DNA of 64,000 bases from Sulfitobacter sp. M05 (GTDB lineage: Bacteria > Pseudomonadota > Alphaproteobacteria > Rhodobacterales > Rhodobacteraceae). The stretch lies in the NCBI RefSeq assembly GCF_029285175.1, contig NZ_JABEDH010000001.1, forward strand, positions 868,001 through 932,000. The letters run 5' to 3'. The translations under genes and the position numbers were made by a program. Under the pieces are notes generated by a model that did not search any database, was not told the origin of the DNA, and saw nothing but the letters and a program-made list of their open reading frames with translations. Shown here piece after piece: positions 28,725 to 36,826 of the stretch. Each line of letters starts with the position of its first letter. The stretch's first letter is position 1.

Positions 28725-29618
28725 GTGTTTGAAAAACAGATCAACCTCACATGGTTGCGCACGTTCGAAGCGGCCTCACGTCATTTGAACTTCACTGCGA
28801 CCGCAGCCGAGTTAGGGCTAACCCAAACCGCCGTGAGCCTTCATATTCGAACATTGGAGGAGCAATTGGGAAGCCGTCTGTTTCATCGCAAGGCGCGGCA
28901 CCTCTCTTTGAGCGATATTGGGCAGGCTTATGTTTCTACAGTCAGGCAGGCTTTGGCGGATATCGACGTTGCCACCGCCAGCCTGTTCGGGGCAACCCGT
29001 AACGAGACAATCACCGTCAAAGCGCCGATCTCTACCTCCGCTCTTTGGTTGGCTCCACGGCTGCCCAAATTCAAGCTGGCCCACCCTGACATCGATATCC
29101 GTCTCGTGTCTAACATCTGGACGGACACGACAGGGTTTGACGACGTCGATGTGGAACTGCGTGTCGGCAGGGGCGATTGGACGGATGCCGCGTCTGAACG
29201 TTTGTCTAATGATGTGATGGTCCCGATTGGGGCTGTGCATCTAGGCAATACGACTCTTGATCCTAAACAATTGTTGAACGGCCCGTTCATACGCATTTTG
29301 GGGCAGGAAGCGGACTGGGTAAGGTATTTGGCGGCCCATGATCTGGCTTTGCCGACGGGCGCAGACGAACTCTATGTTGATACAATAACAGCCGCGATTG
29401 AACTGGTCGCTTATGGCGGCGGGTATGCGGTTGTTCTCAAGCGTCTGGTTGAGATGGCAAATGCAACGGCGGCGCGCGTTTCGATTATTGGGGCAGACGT
29501 GCCAACGCCAAGCGCGCATTACCTCATGCGGCCGAGATCGAAACGTTCAAAACGATCAGTGGTCTTGGTGTTTGAAAACTGGCTACAAGAGGAATTTTTG
29601 GATACCGAAACTGGCTAA
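28725..29618 (+). CDS. LysR family transcriptional regulator
   Basis: A 297-aa LysR regulator. The N-terminal winged helix-turn-helix (LRTFEAASRHLNFTATAAEL to QTAVSLHIRTLE, residues 8-47) is followed by a periplasmic-binding-like sensor domain in the GcvA-type style (TISTSALWLAPRLPKF region). The start is GTG. It is divergent from the cupin gene, the classic arrangement for a regulator and its target. If the cupin is a DMSP lyase, this would correspond to the regulator called DddZ in R. pomeroyi and would sense DMSP or acrylate; that is inference. Confidence 0.85.
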   Translation: MFEKQINLTWLRTFEAASRHLNFTATAAELGLTQTAVSLHIRTLEEQLGSRLFHRKARHLSLSDIGQAYVSTVRQALADIDVATASLFGATRNETITVKAPISTSALWLAPRLPKFKLAHPDIDIRLVSNIWTDTTGFDDVDVELRVGRGDWTDAASERLSNDVMVPIGAVHLGNTTLDPKQLLNGPFIRILGQEADWVRYLAAHDLALPTGADELYVDTITAAIELVAYGGGYAVVLKRLVEMANATAARVSIIGADVPTPSAHYLMRPRSKRSKRSVVLVFENWLQEEFLDTETG

Positions 29619-29954
29619 GACGATGGGTAGAAATGCCTCGAAGCAGCCATTCGTCGCCCCTGCAGCATTGAGCACTCTGGGCTCAGAGCCGTTATCCGAC
29701 TCTTTTAATCAAATTTTTGGACAGGTAGGGGTTCAGCCTCAAGTCACAGCATCGTTGTAGTTTCCCGATTTTGCCGATGTGGCCTGCAAAACCAGCGCGC
29801 GCACCCGTTCCCTTTGGATTTGGTTGAATTTTTTGCGCCGTCCAAGGCGCGTTTTTCACGTAACCTTCATTCTTTTGCCAGACCAAGGGGACACCATGTT
29901 GCTGGTGTCATCTTTGGCGCAGGCCACCAGACGCAACAGGCGTAAGGATCGAGG
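29619..29954. other. Non-coding gap between LysR and cheB
   Basis: 336 bp without a convincing gene. Short open frames on both strands lack ribosome-binding sites and family resemblance. The only structure seen is a GCGCC-GTCCAA-GGCGC hairpin at 29835-29850 followed by five T. Confidence 0.6.
29835..29856 (+). terminator. Possible weak intrinsic terminator
   Basis: GCGCC pairs with GGCGC around a 6-nt loop, then G and TTTTT. It lies 217 bp after the LysR stop codon and about 100 bp before cheB. The stem is short. Confidence 0.4.
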
Positions 29955-31055
29955 ATGCAGGACAAAAGATTGGATTTTGGCGGCGGCATGCTGCACCGCT
30001 CAAATCGCAAGCGGGTGGTGATTGTCGACGATTCCCGCAGCATCCGACGGTGGCTGCGCCAGGTTCTGGAAGAAGACCCCCGGCTGGTTGTCGTGGGCGA
30101 GGCCAGCTGTGCCTTGACCGCGCGTCAGGTTATCAAAGATACCGACCCCAATGTCGTCACCCTGGACATAGAAATGCCCGGAATGAGCGGGTTGGAGTTT
30201 CTGGAAAAATTGATGGGCCTGCGCCCGATGCCGGTTGTGATGATCTCGGGCACAACGAAACGCAATTCCGAGGCGACAATAACTGCCCTGACCTTAGGCG
30301 CGATTGATTGCATCCTGAAACCCGCAACCGCCCCCGATGCCAAAGCCCGGCGCGACATCTGCCGGCGGGTTTTCTCTGCGGCCTGCTCCAAGGTGCCGGC
30401 TCCGCGCGCATGTGCTGTCGCACCGGCGCCCCATCCCCGGTACGGCCCGGAATATCAGCCCCCTCTGATCCTGATCGGTGCGTCCACAGGTGGCGTGGCG
30501 GCTCTTGAGCAGGTACTAGCCGGTCTACATGCGAATGGCCCGCCCGTGGTGATTGTCCAGCATATGCCAGGGGCGTTTCTGGTCAGTTTTTCCCAGCTTT
30601 TGAACCGTACGCAGGTACAGGATGTGGCTATTGTCCGTGCCGGCGAGGCCCTGAACGCAGGGCAGGTCCGCCTGGCACCAGCTCAGGGGGTACATACCGA
30701 GATTCTACGCAAAAACGGCCAATGGAGCTGTAAGTTCGCCAGCAATAAATCAAAGGCGCGTCACTGTCCTTCGGTTGATGTCCTGTTCCAATCGGCCCGG
30801 TTCTTCAGCCGCGATATCATCGGTGTAATCCTGACGGGTCTGGGGCGTGACGGGGCCGAAGGGCTGTTGCAATTACATGCCGGTGGCGCACATACGATTG
30901 GGCAGGACAGGAACAGCAGCGTCATCTACGGGATGCCGCGGGTGGCCCATGAACTGGGCGCGGTCGCCCTGCAATTGCCGCTGGAGAAAATCGGCGGTGC
31001 AATAAATCACGCTGTTACAAGCCACGCCCAAAAACAGATAGAAAAGGGGCTGTGA
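29955..31055 (+). CDS. cheB: Chemotaxis methylesterase/deamidase CheB
   Basis: Removes methyl groups from receptors for adaptation. The 366-aa protein has a receiver (acidic pair Asp25-Asp26, phospho-site Asp71 in TLDIEMPGMSG) and a methylesterase domain with the catalytic Ser in IGASTGG, His in VQHMPGAF and Asp in LTGLGRDGA. AAGGA lies 11 nt before the ATG. It forms an overlapping pair with cheD and converges on the main che operon. Confidence 0.95.
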   Translation: MQDKRLDFGGGMLHRSNRKRVVIVDDSRSIRRWLRQVLEEDPRLVVVGEASCALTARQVIKDTDPNVVTLDIEMPGMSGLEFLEKLMGLRPMPVVMISGTTKRNSEATITALTLGAIDCILKPATAPDAKARRDICRRVFSAACSKVPAPRACAVAPAPHPRYGPEYQPPLILIGASTGGVAALEQVLAGLHANGPPVVIVQHMPGAFLVSFSQLLNRTQVQDVAIVRAGEALNAGQVRLAPAQGVHTEILRKNGQWSCKFASNKSKARHCPSVDVLFQSARFFSRDIIGVILTGLGRDGAEGLLQLHAGGAHTIGQDRNSSVIYGMPRVAHELGAVALQLPLEKIGGAINHAVTSHAQKQIEKGL

Positions 31056-31561
31056 TAGTGAATTTGGTGATTACCCAAGGCGAATACCAGACATCCGCCG
31101 ATCCTGCCGCAACCATCTCGACGCTGCTGGGATCTTGTGTCGCCTGTTGCCTCTGGGATCCCGTGGCCAAAGTTGGCGGGATGAACCACATCCTCTTGGC
31201 CTCTACCACGTGCAATGCAGCCAAAAGCGATCTTGCAGGAATTAACGCGATGGAGCTTTTGATTAATGATCTGCTCAAAATGGGTGCCAACCGCACACGG
31301 CTTTTGGCGAAAGCATTCGGTGGGGCTCAAATGATCCGGGGCCTGTCCGAAATCGGGCCTTCAAATTGCGCATTTGCTACCAATTTTCTAGCGATGGAAA
31401 ACATCGAATGCGTCGCAAGCTCGCTTGGCGGCACAGCATCGCGTAACGTCGTTTTCACCCCAACCACTGGGGCGGCACGGGTTAAGGCCCATCACGAGGC
31501 CCAGATGGACGTTCCTGTATCAAGACCAATGGCCCACGGAAACGATCTTGAGTTATTCTAA
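31052..31561 (+). CDS. cheD: Chemoreceptor glutamine deamidase CheD
   Basis: A 169-aa CheD homologue that deamidates receptor glutamines and can be titrated by CheC or CheY proteins. The catalytic Cys and His are visible in TLLGSCVACCLWD and GGMNHILLA, and the conserved AFGGAQM follows. The start is GTG overlapping the cheB stop codon; a second GTG at 31058 is equally possible. No cheC is present in the window. Confidence 0.93.
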   Translation: MIVNLVITQGEYQTSADPAATISTLLGSCVACCLWDPVAKVGGMNHILLASTTCNAAKSDLAGINAMELLINDLLKMGANRTRLLAKAFGGAQMIRGLSEIGPSNCAFATNFLAMENIECVASSLGGTASRNVVFTPTTGAARVKAHHEAQMDVPVSRPMAHGNDLELF

Positions 31562-31600
31562 CTGAATTTCAATTTTGCTGCTAAAGCGAGGGTATCGACA

Positions 31601-31969
31601 TTAGAACAGATCGACATCCCCAATGGTTTTTTCATTCGGCATAAATGTCGTGTCTACATGCCAATTGTCATCAACCAGCGCCTTGGTTACATCAAGGTGG
31701 AGCTTGCTCGCCAAGTCCGGCGCATGTACGCTGTCGTGATCCCGGGACAGAAAATAAAAGAGTAGTGCTAGATCCTCCATCGACTGGCGCAGAAAATCGA
31801 GACGTTGCAACCGGGTGATGGTTTGCGCTTCACGAGGGCCAGAGAGAGCAAGCTCATCCCCGACAGCATGTTCGATCCGATGCACTTCACTCGCCAACCC
31901 ATCCATCTGCACAGAGATGCGGCCCAGAAGGTCGGACAAGGAACGATTATCCCCATCCACCTTGTTCAC
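31601..31969 (-). CDS. CheT-like chemotaxis protein with DxxxQ motif
   Basis: A 122-aa helical protein at the end of the che operon, overlapping the upstream cheY by 4 nt. Residues 50-75 form a helix TITRLQRLDFLRQSMEDLAL in which Asp58 and Gln62 make a DxxxQ pair, the catalytic pattern of the phosphatase CheZ. Sinorhizobium meliloti CheT, a protein of similar size at the same operon position, has this motif, dephosphorylates CheY1 and binds CheR. The call rests on motif, size and position, not on clear homology. A simple operon-specific protein of other function is possible. Confidence 0.55.
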   Translation of the reverse strand: MNKVDGDNRSLSDLLGRISVQMDGLASEVHRIEHAVGDELALSGPREAQTITRLQRLDFLRQSMEDLALLFYFLSRDHDSVHAPDLASKLHLDVTKALVDDNWHVDTTFMPNEKTIGDVDLF

Positions 31970-32352
31970 AGGCGCCCGACAACCGTTTCGATGCAGCTGC
32001 GCAAGTCGTCTGGCTGAAACGGTTTTTTCAGATAGTTGTTCATGCCAAGCTTCTTGCCATGGTCGATAATTTGCTGTTCAGCACGGCCTGTAATCAGGAC
32101 AAAACCAACACCCTTGGTTTTGGGCGATGCACGCAAATAGTGAAGCAATTGTAAACCATCCATCTCAGGCATGTTATAGTCTGATATGACGAGATGCGCT
32201 GGTTTGGACGCAAGCACTTGCAGTGCCTGTTTACCGTTTTCGGCAGTTGTCACGTTACGAACGCCGAAGGCATCAAGCGCCTGTGTGATTAGGCCCCGGC
32301 TTGTCGACATATCATCCACCACCATAATTCGAATTTGATCGCGCAATGCCAT
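31966..32352 (-). CDS. cheY: Chemotaxis response regulator CheY (second copy)
   Basis: A 128-aa stand-alone receiver: acidic pair Asp13-Asp14 (VVDDMSTSRG), phospho-site Asp58 in LVISDYNMPEMDG, Thr in LITGRA and Lys in LKKPFQPDDL. It lies between cheR and the CheT-like gene. With two CheY proteins in one operon, one may be the motor-binding form and the other a phosphate sink, as in S. meliloti. Which is which cannot be told from sequence alone. Confidence 0.93.
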   Translation of the reverse strand: MALRDQIRIMVVDDMSTSRGLITQALDAFGVRNVTTAENGKQALQVLASKPAHLVISDYNMPEMDGLQLLHYLRASPKTKGVGFVLITGRAEQQIIDHGKKLGMNNYLKKPFQPDDLRSCIETVVGRL

Positions 32353-32400
32353 TATTAAGTCCTTCGCAAAAAAGTTGTTGTCAGCCTCGACATCAGGGTG

Positions 32401-33252
32401 TCAGCGCGTGCTGGGCCGATAGGTTGTTGCGCCCGTGCAGGCAAACCCGAACCTTACCGGATCGGAAATACGTTCGGAATGCCCGAGGAATAAGACCCCT
32501 TCCCGGGTGAGTGCCGCGTGGAAGTTCGGCCATAGGGTTTCTTGTGTTGCGATATCGAAATAGATCACAACGTTACGGCAGAAAATTACTTCGAACTTCT
32601 TTTTCATGGGCCAGGATCCAAGAAGATTAAGTTCGTTGAAGCAAATCATTGATTTCAAAGTTTCACGGGCACGAAAATGGGGCTCATCTGACGGGCTATC
32701 CACCTGTTGAAAATACTTCCTGATCAACGTTTCCGGGACCCCACCCAGAAGCCGTTTTGGGTATACTCCCTGGCGCGCAAAGCGAACCACCACCGGGTCA
32801 ATATCGGTGGCCAATATCCGAACATCCAATCCAGCGACATCGGGATGGTGTTCTGTCAGGGTGATCGCGGCAGAAAGTGCTTCCTGACCGTTCGAACATC
32901 CCGCGGACCAGACACGCATTTGCCCACCCGCACGCAACCGCGGCAAACAACGGTCAAACTCTGACTTGAGGGTTTCGAAGTGATGTTCTTCACGAAAAAA
33001 ATGCGACACATTTGTAGTAAGCGCGGATATCAGGTGTTGTCGTTCCTCAACACCTTGGTCTGATTCAATCAACGCACAGTACGAGCGAAAATCCAATAAC
33101 CCCAGATCGCGCAGCCGGTGCCTTAGTCGCGACTGGATCATCGGACTTTTCTCTTCCTGAAGGGTAAGCCCGCTTTCGCGGTAGGCCAGCGCGGCAATCG
33201 CGCGGAAGCTGGCCGTATCAAGACTGGCGATGTCCTGCCGGCGCGACGTCAT
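32401..33252 (-). CDS. cheR: Chemotaxis protein methyltransferase CheR
   Basis: SAM-dependent methyltransferase acting on receptor glutamates. The 283-aa protein has the N-terminal helical domain (LRHRLRDLGLLDF), the LTTNVSHFFRE motif, the SAM-binding VWSAGCSNGQEAL and ATDID motifs, FCRNVVIYFD and LGHSE. It overlaps cheW by 4 nt. The 48-nt gap before the downstream cheY is one of the few spaces in the operon. Confidence 0.95.
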   Translation of the reverse strand: MTSRRQDIASLDTASFRAIAALAYRESGLTLQEEKSPMIQSRLRHRLRDLGLLDFRSYCALIESDQGVEERQHLISALTTNVSHFFREEHHFETLKSEFDRCLPRLRAGGQMRVWSAGCSNGQEALSAAITLTEHHPDVAGLDVRILATDIDPVVVRFARQGVYPKRLLGGVPETLIRKYFQQVDSPSDEPHFRARETLKSMICFNELNLLGSWPMKKKFEVIFCRNVVIYFDIATQETLWPNFHAALTREGVLFLGHSERISDPVRFGFACTGATTYRPSTR

Positions 33253-33707
33253 GCGGCTGCGTTCTCAAAGGAATTGACCGTGATCGGCAGGTTGAGAACA
33301 CGGATCATCCGCTCGTCTATCAGTGTCAATGCACTGACAACCCCGTCGATCGTATTGGCGGCCAGTTCGGGAGGCGGTTGCAGATCATCATCGGTAACCG
33401 CAACGATATCTGATACCGCATCCACCAAAAGACCCGTCATTGTATCTTCGAAATTGACGACAATAATTACACTGCGTTCGTTTTGTTTGCGGTCTGCCAT
33501 TCCCAATCGCGAGGCAAGATCCATGACCGGCAAAACCGTCCCGCGCAGGTTGATCACCCCTTTCATGTAGGGGGGCGCGTGGGGCAGGGAGGTTGCATGG
33601 GTCCAGCCTCGAATTTCGCGCACCGACATGATATCGAGTGCGTATTCCTGTTCCGCAAGCCGGAAGGTCAAAAGTTCGATGGATGTGCTGCCTACCTTTT
33701 CAGTCAT
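33249..33707 (-). CDS. cheW: Chemotaxis coupling protein CheW
   Basis: A 152-aa SH3-like coupling protein linking receptors to CheA. Landmarks are FRLAEQEYALDIMSVREI, GVINLRGTVLPVMDL and the C-terminal VSALTLIDERMIRVLNL, each typical of CheW. It overlaps cheA and cheR by 4 nt on either side. Confidence 0.95.
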   Translation of the reverse strand: MTEKVGSTSIELLTFRLAEQEYALDIMSVREIRGWTHATSLPHAPPYMKGVINLRGTVLPVMDLASRLGMADRKQNERSVIIVVNFEDTMTGLLVDAVSDIVAVTDDDLQPPPELAANTIDGVVSALTLIDERMIRVLNLPITVNSFENAAA

Positions 33708-35968
33708 GCTGAAAACCCCACTTGTTGTGCTGGTTGCGCTTGAGACGGGGCCACATTGGATGTGGATATGATGTCGGTCGGATCAAGGATCAAAGCGATC
33801 TGCCCGTCCCCCAGAATGGTTGCCGCGGCAATGCCCGGTGCGCGATAAAAACTCTCATCCAGCCCCTTAATGACGACCTGTCGCTGATCAATGATGTTAT
33901 CGATGACAAGTGCTGCGTTGCTGCCGTCTTCTTGGGCGATCAATAGGACAACATAAGCATCAAAATCATCCAACAAAGGGCGATACCCAAGGGCCGCACC
34001 AAGGTCAAAAAGTGGCACAAACCCACTGCGGACCTCGATCACATTCCGGCCGGGCCGGACGGTTTGAACGTCATCAGGCCCCAGTGTCAGGGTTTCAACA
34101 ACCAGATTGAGTGGCAAGACCAGAGTTTCGCCAGCGACCTTGATCACCATGCCGTCTAGAACCGCAAGTGTAAGCGGCAAGGAGATGGAAAACGTTGTGC
34201 CTTCGCCCGGGTTGGAGGTAATGGTGATGCGACCGCCCAGAGCTTGGATTGCGGTCCGTACCACATCCATACCAACACCGCGCCCTGATAGGTCCGAAAC
34301 CACCGAAGCGGTTGAAAAGCCCGGTAGAAACAATAAGTTGTCGATCTCTGTATCACTTAGCGACACATCAGCAGGCACCAGCTCCTTGTCGATGGCAATC
34401 TGCAAGACGCGGGCACGATTGATACCGGCCCCATCATCGGAAACCTCGATCACCACGCGACCGCTGCGGTGTGCAGCCGTCAGATTGACCCGCCCTTGCA
34501 GCGGTTTACCCGCCGCCTGTCGTTCTTCGGGGCCTTCCAGACCGTGATCAACGGCATTTCGGATCATATGCGTCAGCGGGTCAGCCAGCCGCTCGATAAC
34601 GGTCTTGTCGACTTCTGTACCCTCACCAAAGGTATGTAGACGCACATCTTTGCCAACTGCCGCAGAGGATTCCCGTACAATCCGCGACATCCGCTGAAAC
34701 AGGGATTTCACCGGTTGGGCGCGGATCATCATGACGCTGTCCTGAATGTCGCGGGTCAGACGCTGAAACTCTTCCAGTCCGCTCATGGCATCCGAATGCG
34801 GCGAAAGTCCGGACATTTCAAGACTTTGGCTTAACATGGCCTGATTGATCACCAACTCGCCAACCAGATTGACAAGCCGTTCAATGCGGTCAAGATCGAC
34901 CCTTACGACGGATTTAGCCTGTGGGCTGCTCTGCGTTTTTAGGGCTTTTTCGACAGGCTTTGGCGGTTCGGTTTTTTTTGCAGGGTTGCCCGATTTCAAA
35001 GCAGCCGGCGCCGGCGCTGCCTGAAACTGTTCCGCTTCCGGTGCCGATTCTGGTTCTGGCATAGATATCTCACTTGCCGGTACGGCCTTCGGCGGCACTT
35101 CAGGACTGCCCAGATCAACAAGCGGCACTGGCGCGGAATCGTTTCGGGAAATGTCGAGCTGGCACAGCCCTTCGACAAATTCGAAAACTGACCGGATTTC
35201 ACTTTCATCGGCCGTGCTGTGTAGGGTGACGGTCCAGCTAAGGTGCGGAATCTCAGGCGTTATTTTTCCAAGTTCGGGCAGGGAGGATGCATCGCACACC
35301 ACTGATATATCGCCAAGGTCCATAAGATTGCGCAGCAGCAACGCAGGTTCGTTCCCTGTGTCAAACAAGTCGCCATGGGGGGTAAATACGATCTTATAGA
35401 ATGTATCAGAGACCGGAGGCGGGTTGGCGAAATCCGGTGGCGGCGGCAGACTGCCCAGATCGGGCAGGTCGGTGTCTTCATTCCCACCGTCGCTTTCGCC
35501 CAGATCAAAATCCAAGGAGAGGCCCATCGGTTGAAATTCGATCGCTTCCTCCTCTTCTTCCGCGGGGGCATCCCCAAGAAACCCGTCAAGCTCGGTGAGA
35601 AGGGAAGCGGTCTCGGCATCGGGCAGGTCTTCCCCATCGCGGCTGAACCTGACCAGATCGGACAAATGATCAGCGGCTTGAAAGAATACCTTGAGCGCGT
35701 CAGCCCCAACATTCAGTCGACCGGCGCGGACCTCATCCAAAACGGTTTCATAGCGGTGTGCAAACCGGACCAGCCCTTCCAGCCCGAACGCACCCGCACC
35801 GCCTTTGATCGAATGCACAGCCCGAAAAACCACATTGATCGTTTCGGGATCATCACTGCCATCATCATCCATAGATTGCAGCCCGTCCTGCAAGGCCTCC
35901 AGCAATTCCTCGCACTCAATAAAGAACGAGGCACGGATTTCTGCCATAGGATCATTGTCGGTACTCAT
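33704..35968 (-). CDS. cheA: Chemotaxis histidine kinase CheA
   Basis: A 754-aa kinase with domains in the usual order: Hpt P1 with phospho-site His52 (FRAVHSIKGGAGAFG), an acidic linker and P2-like region, dimerisation P3 (RIERLVNLVGELVINQAML), ATPase P4 (HMIRNAVDHGLE, DDGAGIN, GRGVGMDVV) and CheW-like P5. The stretch about 140-330 is acidic and Pro-rich. It follows cheY after 12 nt and overlaps cheW. Confidence 0.96.
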   Translation of the reverse strand: MSTDNDPMAEIRASFFIECEELLEALQDGLQSMDDDGSDDPETINVVFRAVHSIKGGAGAFGLEGLVRFAHRYETVLDEVRAGRLNVGADALKVFFQAADHLSDLVRFSRDGEDLPDAETASLLTELDGFLGDAPAEEEEEAIEFQPMGLSLDFDLGESDGGNEDTDLPDLGSLPPPPDFANPPPVSDTFYKIVFTPHGDLFDTGNEPALLLRNLMDLGDISVVCDASSLPELGKITPEIPHLSWTVTLHSTADESEIRSVFEFVEGLCQLDISRNDSAPVPLVDLGSPEVPPKAVPASEISMPEPESAPEAEQFQAAPAPAALKSGNPAKKTEPPKPVEKALKTQSSPQAKSVVRVDLDRIERLVNLVGELVINQAMLSQSLEMSGLSPHSDAMSGLEEFQRLTRDIQDSVMMIRAQPVKSLFQRMSRIVRESSAAVGKDVRLHTFGEGTEVDKTVIERLADPLTHMIRNAVDHGLEGPEERQAAGKPLQGRVNLTAAHRSGRVVIEVSDDGAGINRARVLQIAIDKELVPADVSLSDTEIDNLLFLPGFSTASVVSDLSGRGVGMDVVRTAIQALGGRITITSNPGEGTTFSISLPLTLAVLDGMVIKVAGETLVLPLNLVVETLTLGPDDVQTVRPGRNVIEVRSGFVPLFDLGAALGYRPLLDDFDAYVVLLIAQEDGSNAALVIDNIIDQRQVVIKGLDESFYRAPGIAAATILGDGQIALILDPTDIISTSNVAPSQAQPAQQVGFSA

Positions 35969-35980
35969 GCGCGTGCTCCT

Positions 35981-36346
35981 CTATCCTGCAACCATCTGGA
36001 GGGCTTTAACCAGTTTCACAGGATCGAACGGTTTTACGATCCAGCCGGTGGCCCCCGCAGCGCGGGCGCGTGATTTAAGCTCCGGCGCAGCCTCGGTCGT
36101 CAGGACAAGGATGGGTGTCGCACGGTGCTTATCCTGTTCACGCACAGCATCGATAAACCCGAAACCATCCATTCGGGGCATGTTGATATCGGTAATGATC
36201 GCGTCAGGTTCGATGCCATCCAGCACTTCAATCCCGTGAATCCCGTCATCCGCTGTATGGACAGTGAAACCTGACGGCAGAAGCGCCAGCTTGATCATGT
36301 CGCGCATTGTTCGGCTGTCATCCACGGCGAGTATATGAAGGGTCAT
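35981..36346 (-). CDS. cheY: Chemotaxis response regulator CheY (first copy)
   Basis: A 121-aa receiver with the acidic pair Asp9-Asp10, phospho-site Asp53 (IITDINMPRMDG), Thr in VLTTEAA and Lys in IVKPFDPVKL. It is the second gene of the operon, overlapping the STAS gene by 4 nt. Its position directly before cheA resembles cheY1 in S. meliloti-type operons. Confidence 0.94.
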   Translation of the reverse strand: MTLHILAVDDSRTMRDMIKLALLPSGFTVHTADDGIHGIEVLDGIEPDAIITDINMPRMDGFGFIDAVREQDKHRATPILVLTTEAAPELKSRARAAGATGWIVKPFDPVKLVKALQMVAG

Positions 36347-36621
36347 GTGCCACCCTCCGACAAGGTTTCTGGCGTGAACCCCATGCTGGTCAACTGAACC
36401 AACACCGGATCGGTCACATTGATCACCTCAAAGCGGGTTTGTTTGGCCTGCGCATCGCGCGCGGCGGCCAGACATGCCTGCAAACACAAGGCCCCGAATT
36501 GAGTCACCTTTTCGAAATCCAACACAACATCCTGACCGCTGCGCGCGTTCAGCTCCGCGTGAAAGGATACGACGGCGGTCACATCAAGTTTGCCCTCTGG
36601 CTTAAGAGGCTCAGGCATCAT
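36343..36621 (-). CDS. STAS domain protein of the che operon
   Basis: A 92-aa single STAS domain of the type found at the start of alphaproteobacterial che operons. It has the strand VVLDFEKVTQFGALCLQACLAA, where a typical STAS has D(S)SG-like phosphosite; here the loop reads TQFGAL, with no obvious serine in the usual place. Its role in chemotaxis is not established. It is the first gene of the leftward seven-gene operon. Confidence 0.8.
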   Translation of the reverse strand: MMPEPLKPEGKLDVTAVVSFHAELNARSGQDVVLDFEKVTQFGALCLQACLAAARDAQAKQTRFEVINVTDPVLVQLTSMGFTPETLSEGGT

Positions 36622-36702
36622 GTCGCCGTTTTGAAAGGGGTCGGGAAGGGATCATCGCTGCGCTCCACATCTGGTCAATGCAGCGGTTTTAGGGGGCGGT
36701 CC

Positions 36703-36718
36703 GTTAATTCCAGGTTAC
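36703..36718 (-). promoter_or_regulatory. Candidate CtrA box upstream of che operon
   Basis: On the minus strand the sequence reads GTAA-CCTGGAA-TTAAC, one base off the CtrA consensus TTAA-N7-TTAAC. It lies 82 bp upstream of the first che gene. CtrA control of motility and chemotaxis is well known in Rhodobacterales, and the CtrA phosphorelay protein ChpT is encoded at 53955-54551. Confidence 0.5.
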
Positions 36719-36766
36719 CAGATGGCCAGACCAGCAAATTTGATGGATCCCTTTGGCCCATCCCAA

Positions 36767-36798
36767 CGAAAAAGGCCCCGACATATGTCGAGGCCTTG
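36767..36798 (-). terminator. Intrinsic terminator of the one-carbon operon
   Basis: Read on the minus strand, AAGGCC-T-CGAC-ATAT-GTCG-G-GGCC then TTTTTCG: a 10-bp stem with one mismatch and a T tract, about 30 nt after the stop codon of the methyl-THF methyltransferase gene. Confidence 0.85.
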
Positions 36799-36826
36799 GT
36801 TTCCGATTTGCAAGAGCAGGCACGGG

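Noticed and set aside
29692-30021. Short ORFs on both strands before cheB
   Set aside because: No ribosome-binding sites or recognisable domains; one overlaps cheB in another frame.
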